NCBI RefSeq assembly: GCF_963678635.1
Contig: NC_087070.1
Location: forward strand, 34,907,109 to 34,971,108
DNA from: Symsagittifera roscoffensis
Taxonomy: Eukaryota > Xenacoelomorpha > Acoela > Convolutidae
Length of the DNA stretch: 64,000 nt
Direction of reading: 5' to 3'
Translations under genes and position numbers: made by a program
Part shown: positions 12,201 to 24,200 of the stretch, piece by piece
Layout of the letters: every line of letters starts with the position of its first letter
How positions within the stretch are numbered: position 1 is the stretch's first letter
Notes under the pieces: generated by a model
Seen by the model: the letters and a program-made list of their open reading frames with translations, nothing else
Databases searched by the model: none
Told to the model about the DNA's origin: nothing

Positions 12201-15200
12201 ACTGGGAAACCTAAAATTTAAATTTCACTCTCGAAACTAGAAACCGTTCACGTTTTTTTTGCGCCCTTTCAGCTTTAATAATTGAAGAGTAAATTTTCCC
12301 TAACTTTTTGAAGTTAAATTGCACTCAAAAAAGTATTTATACATTATGGCATTCATATGTGCATTTCTAAGTATGAAAGCACTTCTTTTGTTATTCGAGC
12401 ATTTTTCTTCAAAAAAAGAAAAAAATCATCACGACCTATCCAAGAATCTGAACTACGTTAACCGACTCTTAATAATTATACAAAATCAAAATTGTTAACG
12501 TTACAAATCAGAGAACGACTTTCAGTCGTAGTTAAAATTACTTAAGATAAGCATTGATATTCTGAAAAAAAATTCACTTTGAGATGAGCCGACAAAAAAT
12601 AAGTAGACAAACGATAGACTGACAAATCAGGTTTTCTCAAGAAAAACATGTTTCAAATTCGGGTGCTTTACATTTTGACCAAGTGGGAAGGGCCCCTCCT
12701 GCAAGGTGACGAAGTTTCACATATTTTGTCGTAAAAATAATTGCGTCGCAACAATATTTGCAACTTAGGTTGGAAAAAAGAGAGTTCGTACTATCACACT
12801 AGCTTTGCTTGTATAATAAATGCAAAGCTAGTGTGATAGTTTCTTTTCAATGAACGCAAAGAAACAAAAAAAAAATAAACTGTTTTTTGAAAAAACATCA
12901 AATGTCGTAATTCAAAAAAACATATACCTGAAAGATCTTTGAATTTCAAAAGTAACTTATTAATGGGACTTTTTTTGATAAAATTAACCCAAATTGAGAA
13001 AACGTGATTATAAGCAAAAAATTTTATTCCACTGGAAAACCTAAAATTTAAATTTCACTCTCGAAACTAGAAACCGTTCACGTTTTTTTTGCGCCCTTTC
13101 AGCTTTAATAATTGAAGAGTGAATTTTCCCTAACTTTTTGAAGTTGAATTGCACTCAAAAAAGTATATATACATTATGGCATTCATATGTGCATTTCTAA
13201 GTATGAAAGCACTTCTTTTGTTATTCGAGCATTTTTCTTCAAAAAAAAGAAAAAAATCATCACGACCTATCCAAGAGTCTGAACTACGTTAACCGACTCT
13301 TAATAATTATACAAAATCAAAATTGTTAACGTTACAAATCAGAGAACGACTTTCAGTCGTAGTTAAAATTACTTAAGATAAGCATTGATATTCTGAAAAA
13401 AAAATTCACTTTGAGATGAGCCGACAAAAAATAAGTAGACAAACGATAGACTGACAAATCAGGTTTTCTCAAGAAAAACATGTTTCAAATTCGGGTGCTT
13501 TACATTTTGACCAAGTGGGAAGGGCCCCTCCTGCAAGGTGACGAAGTTTCACATATTTTGTCGTAAAAATAATTGCGTCGCAACAATATTTGCAACTTAG
13601 GTTGGAAAAAAGAGAGTTCGTACTATCACACTAGCTTTGCTTGTATAATAAATGCATCATCAGTAAAAACATTAGAGAATTTGTCCTGAAAAAAAAAACA
13701 AATCACCAAAACCTAGATAAGAGTATTCACTACATACATGACTCTTAAAAAAGGTCTGACCGGGACTCGAACCCGAGACCTGTCGCCTGTAAGAAAAAAT
13801 GTTAACGCGAAAAAGCCTAGCTCCCGATTACAAGTCACTTGCTCTCGCAAGTTGAATGCAGAAAAAATTTATCACGTTATAGCTCTTTAAGATTCAAGGC
13901 TCTTTCATGATTAATTATACTTTTTTCATTAAGCTAACTTTTTTTTCATAACTCTACATCACCAATTTCGTTGATGAAGAGCGTACCTTTCAGTGCTTTT
14001 AACATATTAAATCTAACTAACATGAAAAGAAATCAAAATTCAAACCGTGAAATTTGTGTGAAAAACCTCAAACTGCGTGAAAAGTAGTCAACCTAGATTA
14101 CATTTCCGTACCGCTGCTGCATTTTAAAACTTAGCATAGAGATAACTGAAAAAAAGCTGAGCTGAAGGAAAAGAGGGATCAGTTTGAAAACTAGGATCAT
14201 TTTTCAACATGGGATCAATTTTCAAAAAATGGGATCTATGTTTAAAATGGGATCTATGTTTAAAATGGGATCAATTTTTGAAATGGTACTAATTTGTAAA
14301 ATGGGATCAATTTTTAAAATAGGATCAAGTTGCGAATGGGATAAAGAGAAAATTTATTGAGAAAAAAATGACCATGTTTTCCCCACGATTTCCACTTTCA
14401 TATTGTAGCGCTGTTATTGGAGTTAAATTGAGCTTATATAAGTACTTTAATGAGAAGGTCGCAAAAACGAGGTCGAAAATTGAGAGATGCCAATTAAAAA
14501 CCAAACGAGCAAAATCAATGAAAATACCACGGGATAGGCTGCAAAAGCAGCCTAAAATGCTTATTAAAAAACACATAAGAAATAATTTTAACTTATTTAC
14601 GCAAATGAAAGCAATTAAAATATAACCCTGACATTTGAAGTTTTTAAAACTTAATTGTAAAAGAGTCAATGAATGCAATTAAACAAAACAAAAAAACCTG
14701 TTTTTATCAATTTTCAAATCTCAACCTTCGATTTTTAAAGACAAAATAGATGCCCTTAAGCTCTTTGAAATTCAAGAACAATTTCTCATTAGTGCTTTTT
14801 TGATAATATTAACTCAACTTGAGAAATCTGGAGCAAAAGGTAAAATTTGTATTTCGCTTGGAAATCTGATAATTGAAACAAAAAGTCCATCGCGCTTTTC
14901 GTAACGTTTAAACTTTTGCTGTTCGAATTTCTTTAAACAACTGAAATGCACTGAACTTGAAAAAAAAATTACAAAATAAAAATAAACTGAAAAAATCAAA
15001 ACTAAACGTAAACAAATTTTCAGATTTTTTCCTGAAAAAAAAACAAAAAAAATCACCTAAACCTTTATAAGGGTCTTCACTGCGATCATTACTCTTAAAA
15101 ATCAAACCATAATAAACAAATATCGCGTGAACAAATTTAAGATTTTTCCTGAAAATGAATCAACACGACCTATATAAGTGCCAATGCCTTCCCTACGTTC

Positions 15201-18200
15201 ATTGATACTTATCATTTAGAACGTTCGTTCACATTTAGAAACTAGATTTGTCCACCTCTTCCCCAGCCATTTCAGTTTTTGTAAGCTGATAGCGAAATTA
15301 ACCTTCAGTTTAGCAAAGACAATTGAATTGAATTTAATTGAATAAATCAAAAGACAAACCGCCTAAAATCAAATTTGGGCGCAATCAAATTTGTAAATTT
15401 TACTACTGAAAAAACATTCCAAGCGACCTCAATACGTTCATCATTACGTTCAATAACACTTGCAAATCAACGGCAAAAAATAGCTTTAGAAGGATCAAAA
15501 AGTCAAAAAAGGGATTTCAGCTGAAAAATTAAAGATGAGGAATTACAAGAATGACAAATATGGGGAATTAAAGATGGCAAACTTGGATTCAAACTCGCGA
15601 TTTCGTGAGGTTTAATCCGTATTTAATTGATTCATGCTATTAGTCTATTGAATACTTAGCTATATCCTAAAAAATTACTTTGTATTTTACATAGCGTGTG
15701 AGGGGATGGATGCTTTTCAAAAAAGTTTTTTTTTAGTTTTTCATTTTTAGAAATTTTATCTATTTTTTCAAAAGTGAACTCTACTTCGTAGAACTTAAAA
15801 GACAGCCGGAACATGCTGGGCTTCGCCGTTATACGAGAAATCTTGTTGATAATATTCATTAATATTGGTCGTAATCTGTATTGTCAAGCTCGTCAATTTG
15901 TATTGGATTATGATACTGAATTTGTGAGAGAGAATTTATGGGGAAAAGAATTTGGAAAAAAACTATGCAACTGATTTTGAGAAGAAGCTTCTTATACTAT
16001 AATATACGATGAACTGGTGAAATAAGAATTTTAATACAGAGGCGAATCTGCGCTTCGCAAACACTAGTGAGAACACGATAAAAAGCAGCTCTATAAAGTG
16101 CAAGATGGAATAGTAGAAATAAGCCTCGATGGAGTAAAAACTCGGCTACGTCTCGGATTCGTTTCGCCACATAGAGATTATGAGTCTCATGCACTAACCA
16201 CTCAGCCACGGTCGCTTAATAAATCATAAACACAAGCCACAAATCAAGCTGAGAACAGTTGCTATGAAGTTTCCAATGCTACAGATCGTGATACCAAATA
16301 AGTGAACACTTTCAATAAATACGTTTATTTGCGAGTTAAGTTGGAAAAAAATAAGGTTCGTGCTTATACACTACGCTCGCAAGCTTACTAGTATACATAT
16401 ATGAGCTCACCTGGTGGAACATATAGTCCTCGAAATCCAGCGGCGACTTGCAATGTGAACACGAGAGGCTGTTGCTTGAGCCAGTTTTCGAAAATGCCAA
16501 CTTCTCGTGGTGCAGCAGATTCTAAACATATTACAAGAGTAAAACTTTGAGCTTAATAATTAATGTTTAATGGCATAGTGCGTAGTGACAAAAAACTAAA
16601 TTGGGAAATCAGATTAAAAGCGTGAAATGGCAGGTAGATCAGAAACGAAATATGCGAAAAAAATATCAAATTCGAACTTTTCTACTTACTTTGCAAAATT
16701 TCGTAAGAACTAAGTAAATAAGGCAAGAACTAAGCCAAATAAGGCTTGAATCTGATAGGTTGAAAAAGACTGCGCAGCTGAAATTTAATTTGATCAAATC
16801 CTTTAATTAATAAATTGAGCGCTTGAAAAATGTTTTGGGCTGAATATGTAAAAACACCCAAATATTCTTTTGACATGATATTAGTACTTATACGTGTGTT
16901 CATAAAGTTGCAAAATATGCAATCAGAAAACAGCTGCAAAGGGAGCGAACTTTTTAGTCTATCATTTTCTAGCACCAAGCTCGTTTTCAGGTAAATAGAA
17001 AATTTGTCTTTCGAGAGGTTGAAAACGGTGACAGTAAGCTTCAGCAGTCAAAATGAGAAATTCAGCTTGAAGAACTTCATCTCAAGGCAACATTTTCCAA
17101 TTTTCAAACGCATATCCAAATCCTCTATGGATGTAGTGTATAAGCATTTTTATAGGGCATAGGGGTTGATGTAAGCCTTCAGAAGTCTTAACGTACACCC
17201 AAGGCACACAAGCAACCCATTTACTAACCATGTTACTAACTCAGCAGTTGAGCTTTTAAAATATTGATTACCATTGCGTCCACTCCGTGTGAATACTTCG
17301 CGATAGAACAAAGTTCTTTACGGGAAAAAGTCTCTTAATCGATTGCAACAACCTTTCTTATCGCGAAAGTTAAAAAAAATATACACAAAAAACTCATGAT
17401 TGGAAAAATATAACATAGCCAACAGAAGGTTGGAAAATGGTAACCGAACAAAAAACCGAAAAAAAAAATGATTGAATTTACGAATTCCGAACAAAAAATC
17501 TATCAGGTTAAGGCTCTTTGAAATTCCAGAAAAAAACTATTAATGATACATTTTTGTTGAAAAGTAACCAAATTTAAAACAAATGGATCAATAGGTCAAT
17601 TTTTTATTCCGCTGCGAAATCTTAAAATTAAAATCCACTGTTAAAACTAAGAATCGTTCACGTTTTTTCGCTCCATTCCCGCTGTCACAATTGGAGAGCG
17701 CAATAACTTAACTTCAATCAATTGAATTTGCATTGAACTCAACACGTGAATATATATCCAAGTGCATTCAGAAATGCATTGATATGTATGCATGCGGTTC
17801 TATAGCCATTAGAATATTTCCTGACTTTTTCTTTAAAAAAAACTAAAAAATTAAAACCTATATAAGTAAAAATCGCTTCGTACTTTTACTTCGTAATAAA
17901 TCGCTTCGTAATAAAAACAAAAAAAATAATCAAAAATCGAGTTGTAGAACTGGCATAACAAGAACACTGTTAATTACAGTAAGATTTGTTTCAATCAGAA
18001 AAAAGTCATGCATTCGAAATTAAGCCGACAAAAATTGAGCTCACGAACCCCATGTTTTAGATTGCAAGGCAACCGCATTACTCTAGATCAAGCAGAGAGG
18101 AGCCTGGAAACTGTTAATTTTCAATAATAAAGTAAGTTCAACTTCTTACTGGTTTGTAAGTGAAGTTGTTTGCGGAAAAAGTCTGGTTCCCGATTACAAG

Positions 18201-21200
18201 ACATTTGCTCTCGCATGAGTAAATATTGACCCGGCGAACCAACTTTACAGCTTTAGTGGATTTTGATGATTTGAAGGCCAACCTGGCGAGCCACCAAACA
18301 GTCAAGGAAAAGGAACAAAAATTATGGATCAAAGTTAAAACGCTTTATCCACAAGAGGAAGGATTAACATACGAGCTTTTCACTCCTTAAAATGCGTCCA
18401 TTCTTGCCTGATTCTGTCTACTAGTGAGCCGGCGGTCTTAATTGCTGAGAAATAAGTACCTCTATGTTTCCTTGACCTATAGTGGACTCAACCAAAGATG
18501 CAATGATTTTCAAAAATTAAACACGCTTTATCCACAAGAGGAAGGATGAACATACGAGCTTTTCACTGCTCAAAAATACGTGCATTCTTGCCTGATTCTG
18601 TCTACTAGTGAGCCGGCGGTCTTAATTGCTGAGAAATAAGTACCTCTATGCTTCCTTGACCTAAAGTGGACTCAACCAAGATGCAATGATTTTCAAAAAT
18701 TAAACACGCTTTATCCACAGGAGGAAGGATGAACATACGAGCTTTTCACTGCTTAAAAATACGTGCATTCTTGCCTGATTCTGTCTACTAGTGAGCCGGC
18801 AGTCTTAATTGCTGAGAAATAAGTACCTCTATGCTTCCTTGACCTATAGTGGACTCAACCAAAGATGCAATGATTTTCAAAAATTAAACACGCTTTATCC
18901 ACAAGAGGAAGGATGAACATACGAGCTTTTCACTGCTTAAAAATACGTCCATTCTTGCCTGATTCTGTCTACTAGTGAGCCGGCGGTCTTAATTGCTGAG
19001 AAATAAGTACCTCTATGTTTCCTTGACCTATAGTGGACTCAACCAAAGATGCAATGATTTTCAAAAATTAAACACGCTTTATCCACAAGAGGAAGGATGA
19101 ACATACGAGCTTTTCACTGCTTAAAAATACGTGCAATCTTGCCTGATTCTGTCTACTGGTGAGCCGGCGGTCTTAATTGCTGAGAAATAAGTACCTCTAT
19201 GCTTCCTTAACCTATAGTGGACTCAACCAAAGATGCAAGGATTTTCAAAAATTAAACACGCTTTATCCACAAGAGGAAGGATGAACATACGAGCTTTTCA
19301 CTGCTTAAAAATAGGTGCGTTCTTGCCTGATTCTGTCTACTAGTGAGCCGGCGGTCTTAATTGCTGAGAAATAAGTACCTCTATGCTTCCTTGGCCTATA
19401 GTGGACTCAACCAAGATGCAAAGATTTTCAAAAATTAAACACGCTTTATCCACAGGAGGAAGGATGAACATACGAGCTTTTCACTGCTTAAAAATACGTG
19501 CATTCTTGCCTGATTCTGTCTACTAGTGAGCCGGCGGTCTTAATTGCTGAGAAATAAGTACCTCTATGCTTCCTTGACCTATAGTGGACTCAACCAAAAT
19601 GCAAGGATTTTCAAAAATTAAACACGCTTTATCCACAAGAGGAAGGATGAACATACGAGCTTTTCACTGCTTAAAAATACGTGCATTCTTGCCTGATTCT
19701 GTCTACTAGTGAGCCGGCGGTCTTAATTGCTGAGAAATAAGTACCTCTATGCTTCCTTGACCTATAGTGGACTCAACCAAGATGCAATGATTTTCAAAAA
19801 TTAAACACGCTTTATCCACAGGAGGAAGGATGAACATACGAGCTTTTCACTGCTTAAAAATACGTGCATTCTTGCCTGATTCTGTCTACTAGTGAGCCGG
19901 CGGTCTTAATTGCTGAAAAATAAGTACCTCTATGCTTCCTTGACCTATAGTGGACTCAACCAAAGATGCAATGATTTTCAAAAATTAAACACGCTTTATC
20001 CACAAGAGGAAGGATGAACATACGAGCTTTTCACTGCTTAAAAATACGTGCATTCTTGCCTGATTCTGTCTACTAGTGAGCCGGCGGTCTTAATTGCTGA
20101 GAAATAAGTACCTCTATGCTTCCTTGACCTATAGTGGACTCAACCAAAGATGCAATGATTTTCAAAACTTAAGCTTAAGTAAACTCATACTTCCTGTTCA
20201 AAATGTAGCGAGCAACGAATGTTCAGGCCAGCAAAACTGGTTACAACCGACTCCTCAGATGAAACATCAAAACTAGAGAAGCAAAAATCATTTAACCTGA
20301 ACCTTCCGAGACTATCAGATGGGCCTATATTTCTGATTGAACAAAAAGGAAAACCGGTGATAACGTCAAAAATATAAAAGTTGAAAGGGAGAAGGAAGTT
20401 CCAGACTCACTCGTTCGTGGCAGCTGAAATTTTAGAAACAGCCAATCGAAGATTGGAAAAGAGTAATGAACGCAAGTAAACATAAAAAAACACTGACTTT
20501 CTTGAAAGAATTTCAACTTTCGAATTTCACAAAAAATAGATGCTCTTTGAGCTCTCTCAACTTCTAGAACGACTTATGATAGGCGCTTTTTTGATAACAT
20601 GAAGCCAACTTGAAAAAAACTGGATCAACAGGTAAAGTTTTTATTCCGCTGGGAAATAATAAAAAATATATTCAATTTCGAAACTAGAAATCGTTCACGT
20701 TTTTTCGCCCCATTTGCATGTTTGTATTTGGAGAGTGCTATTTACGTCATTTTCAGCAGATTAATTTCAATTGAACTCAAAAAAGTGAATTTACCTAAGT
20801 GCATATTTTTTTTTTACTGAAATGACTTTTTCCTGAAAAAATAAACAAAAAAATCAGCAAGACCTATATAAGAGTCTTCACTACGTTCATTAATCTTAAA
20901 CAGAGCCTGTCGAAAATCAGAAAAAAAAACATCGCTAACTGAACTGATTTAGCAGCAGATTTTGAAGAAAAAGATGTCAAATATGAAAAAAAGGCCGAGA
21001 AACCAGCAGAGTAAAGACGAGTGAAAAAAGTATCTCCTCTCAAATTGATGAATTTAGGTAAAGAACATGATCTACTTTCGCTGAATGCAAATGCAATGTT
21101 ATTTTCAATTCGGCAGTGCCTTATTTAAATTCATTTTCAGAAGCTGTGGCGAATTTCTTTCCTATTAACTGTCCATTTAACCAACCTGGTTGCAGTTTGT

Positions 21201-24200
21201 GCCTGTTCATATCATTGGCACCCGGTGATTTCTGACAACTCTCGATCGATTCGGTGGCCGTCTGTTGCGAGGAAACTGAGTCTCTCAACTGGCTGGGGTA
21301 GAAGTAGGGCACTATGTGCACCACTGCTCCGGTCAAAAGCTGCAAAACAAATAAGAAAAGAAGTTGAAACTTTTCCGTGGATCCCATTTTGTGAAATAAG
21401 CTCACCCGTGATCCCATTTTAAATGTTATATAATTTTTGATAGAACATTTTTTTCTGACACAAAAGTTAAGCTTCGCGATGATTGTTTTCATTATTAGAC
21501 TTTAAAACTTTGTTGATAAAGTTCGATACTTCAAGCTTTTTATCCTTCTGAGTGTTATCCATTTGGTTTTTCAGCGTTTTCAGTCTACAATTTACTTTAG
21601 GGGAAGGTAAGAGAAAAACCCTAAAACACATTCATTGTGATGCTTTATACTTTTTCATACTGAGTGGGGGAGGACTATAACGGAAAACTAACCCAACAGA
21701 AAGTTGGAAGAGTCAATGAACGCAAGTAAACAGAATAAAAACTTTCGAATTGAAAAAAAATGCCCTTATAATTCTTTGAATTTTCAGAACAATTCATAAT
21801 GGCACATTTATGATAAAAATTAACCCAATTTGAGAAAACTGAATCAAACAGTAAATTTTTGATTTCACAGGGAAATCCGAAAATTAAATTCCACTTTTAA
21901 AACTTGAAGTCTATCACATTTTTCGTGACCTTTACACCTTTGATATTTGATAGTCGAGTTTGCCTTCCTTTTAACAAAAGAAATGAACTGATATTTAAAA
22001 AAATCAAAAGCCGAACCGCAAAAAAAGTGAATTTGAGCCTGAACAAATTTTAAGTTTTTTCCTGAAAAAAAAAAGAAAAGAAAAAATTCATCGCTACCTA
22101 TATAAGAATCTGAACTACGTTCATCGACTCTTAAAAAAACAAAAAAAAACAAGTAGCCCAAACTTTCAGTATACCTTGCGCACATATGGAACTCCGTTTT
22201 CATACTCCATCACCAAGTCCAGAGTGAACTTAGCTAGTGTGTTCACAGACTTCAAGTCTGTCTCAGTGAGTCCCCCAGTTACGGCTATGTGGGGAACATT
22301 TGTTGCCTCGTTGGGGGAGGAGGAGGCTGATATCTCCATCACTATTAACTGCAGTCCATTAAGGTCGGAACCAAGGCTAAAATTAACCAATTGTTATAGA
22401 CTTGTATAAGTATGTAAAGGGCAAATAGCCAATACTGTACATAAATTTTGGTCGGCACAAAAAGCGACCTAATTTAATGCTTTCGTTAGGATTACTTGTT
22501 ATGGTCTAATGATATTTAAAAAGTTTAGCTTTTATTAATTCCATTTCCTTTTTGTTATGGTCTAATGATATTTAAAAAGTTTAGCTTTTATTAATTCCAT
22601 TTCCTAGTTTCCTACAGAAATTTTCAAAAGCCAAATCTCCTTCTTAAAAATAAAAATATAGGGTTTGGTCTCAATCTGCTAAACTAACTATTTCATATTG
22701 ATGGTTTCCGGAAACACGATAGCCAGAGCTTTGAAGAAACCAATCACATCTTCATAAGACACCATTTCGATTTCTATTTCTTCAGCACTCATGGCACCAT
22801 GCAACTTCTCCACCCACGGATTCTTTTTAGCCTCACTTTTCGCCACTGTTTCCAGTACAAAGTCCACTCGTTGTGCGTTGTATATTCCTTCTGCATGATT
22901 TGGTTCCGATACGAACACTCGCTTGGCGTAAGGAACGAATCTAGAAAAGCAAATTAACATTATAGTGCTCTGGTAAGTAATGACTCAATCTTCATTGCAC
23001 CCGTCGAATCACAATCCATAATGGAATGTAAACATTTCTTGTAACTTATCGCGCCTCAAGTTTCTAGTATCAACTGGAATCAGTAGACATTTAGGAACTT
23101 TAAAAAATGAACAGCTCAAAAAAAGGAACTTTAAAGTGGTCAACGCTTGCTCCGCTAAGCTTTCTTGGTCAGCACGAGAAGTATATTGCTTGAAAACTAC
23201 CCAATTGTCACTTACAGTGTTGTGCAGATTTTTTTCGAATTCTCGGACGAAAAAAAAAAACAATGCCTCAACTGTCCTTTAGTTTCTGATTCTTTGTCCA
23301 TTACACAAACTTGCTTCTACTTTCATTCAGACATATATGTTGCGATCAAAAATAAATAAATTAAAGCGTATGAGATTTTGGGGTGTGTTAATCTTTTGAT
23401 CGAATGTCGATTTTTTCGTCAAATTTTTTTGATCCTATGACGATAGCAGTAAGTTTGTTATGGAGAAAGACTCAAAATCTAAAATTCAATCTTCGATCAC
23501 GGTTAGAGGGGTCCCAGTGTCATCCGCCTCCTCAAGTTGAAATCTCTCTCCCCACGTAAAAAGGCCCCAGGTTGAATGGTGGGAGCTGGGCCGGGGGCTA
23601 ATTGAACAAAACTAGGGGTGTGATGTGATCTGTATTACCCTTTGGCAGACACAGTTAAGGTGTAAGTGGTTCCAGGAGCTAGCAGTCTCCAGTACTCTCC
23701 CTGGTCTGTGCAGTGCATGTCGTGTCCAATCTCAGCCACTGACACTGTGCAGTTGGACACTGCAGATCCATCTTCCAAATTGGTCACAAAACCAGACACG
23801 CCTATGTGTGCCTAAAAAGGGAAGAAGCCTCACAGCATAATTCAATTAAATCTACATAATAATTGCCCCCCCCACCCTTCCAAAAAAAGGGGTCAATTGT
23901 TAAGTAGATTAAGTAGGCGAATTTTCGATCAATCAGATCGCAGCAACAAAAGTCAAATTTTAAATGCAACGCTCTAGGGCTCCCAGTCACTTCGGCTCCA
24001 GTCATTTCTGCCCCAAAAACAGTCAATTCCTGGGTTTTTGGGGCGGAAAAGTCTGGGACGGAAATGACTGGTCGCGCGCTCTAGTGCTTAATTACTGCTT
24101 TTTTTATAGGGGTGGCAATTCTTTAGTAGATACCAAATGGAGGGCGATTGTTAAGTAGATCCATTCAATTTAGAGTCTAATCTAAATTCTCCATTTTGCT

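Larger units (their letters stand above)
12016..13655 (+). repeat. Tandem duplication, two units about 833 bp apart
   Basis: 12016-12822 and 12849-13655 are nearly identical: the block AATGTCGTAATTC starts at 12068 and 12901. Each unit contains a family A element and a trailing segment ending GCTTTGCTTGTATAATAAATGC. Few differences separate the units, so the duplication looks recent. Intron 17. Confidence 0.9.

Noticed and set aside
16139-16216. A tRNA-Met-like gene
   Set aside because: The T arm is decayed and the sequence continues into a shared repeat tail, so it is a SINE head, not a tRNA gene. The same applies to 26560-26640 and 51580-51650.
18332-20170. CRISPR-like regular repeats
   Set aside because: Unit length is 183-184 bp with no short repeat/variable spacer alternation; this is a satellite array in a eukaryotic intron.
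21121-21185. Continuation of exon 16 to the in-frame TAA as an alternative protein end
   Set aside because: The downstream exons 17-21 continue the same domain order and phases, and a phase-compatible donor exists before the stop.
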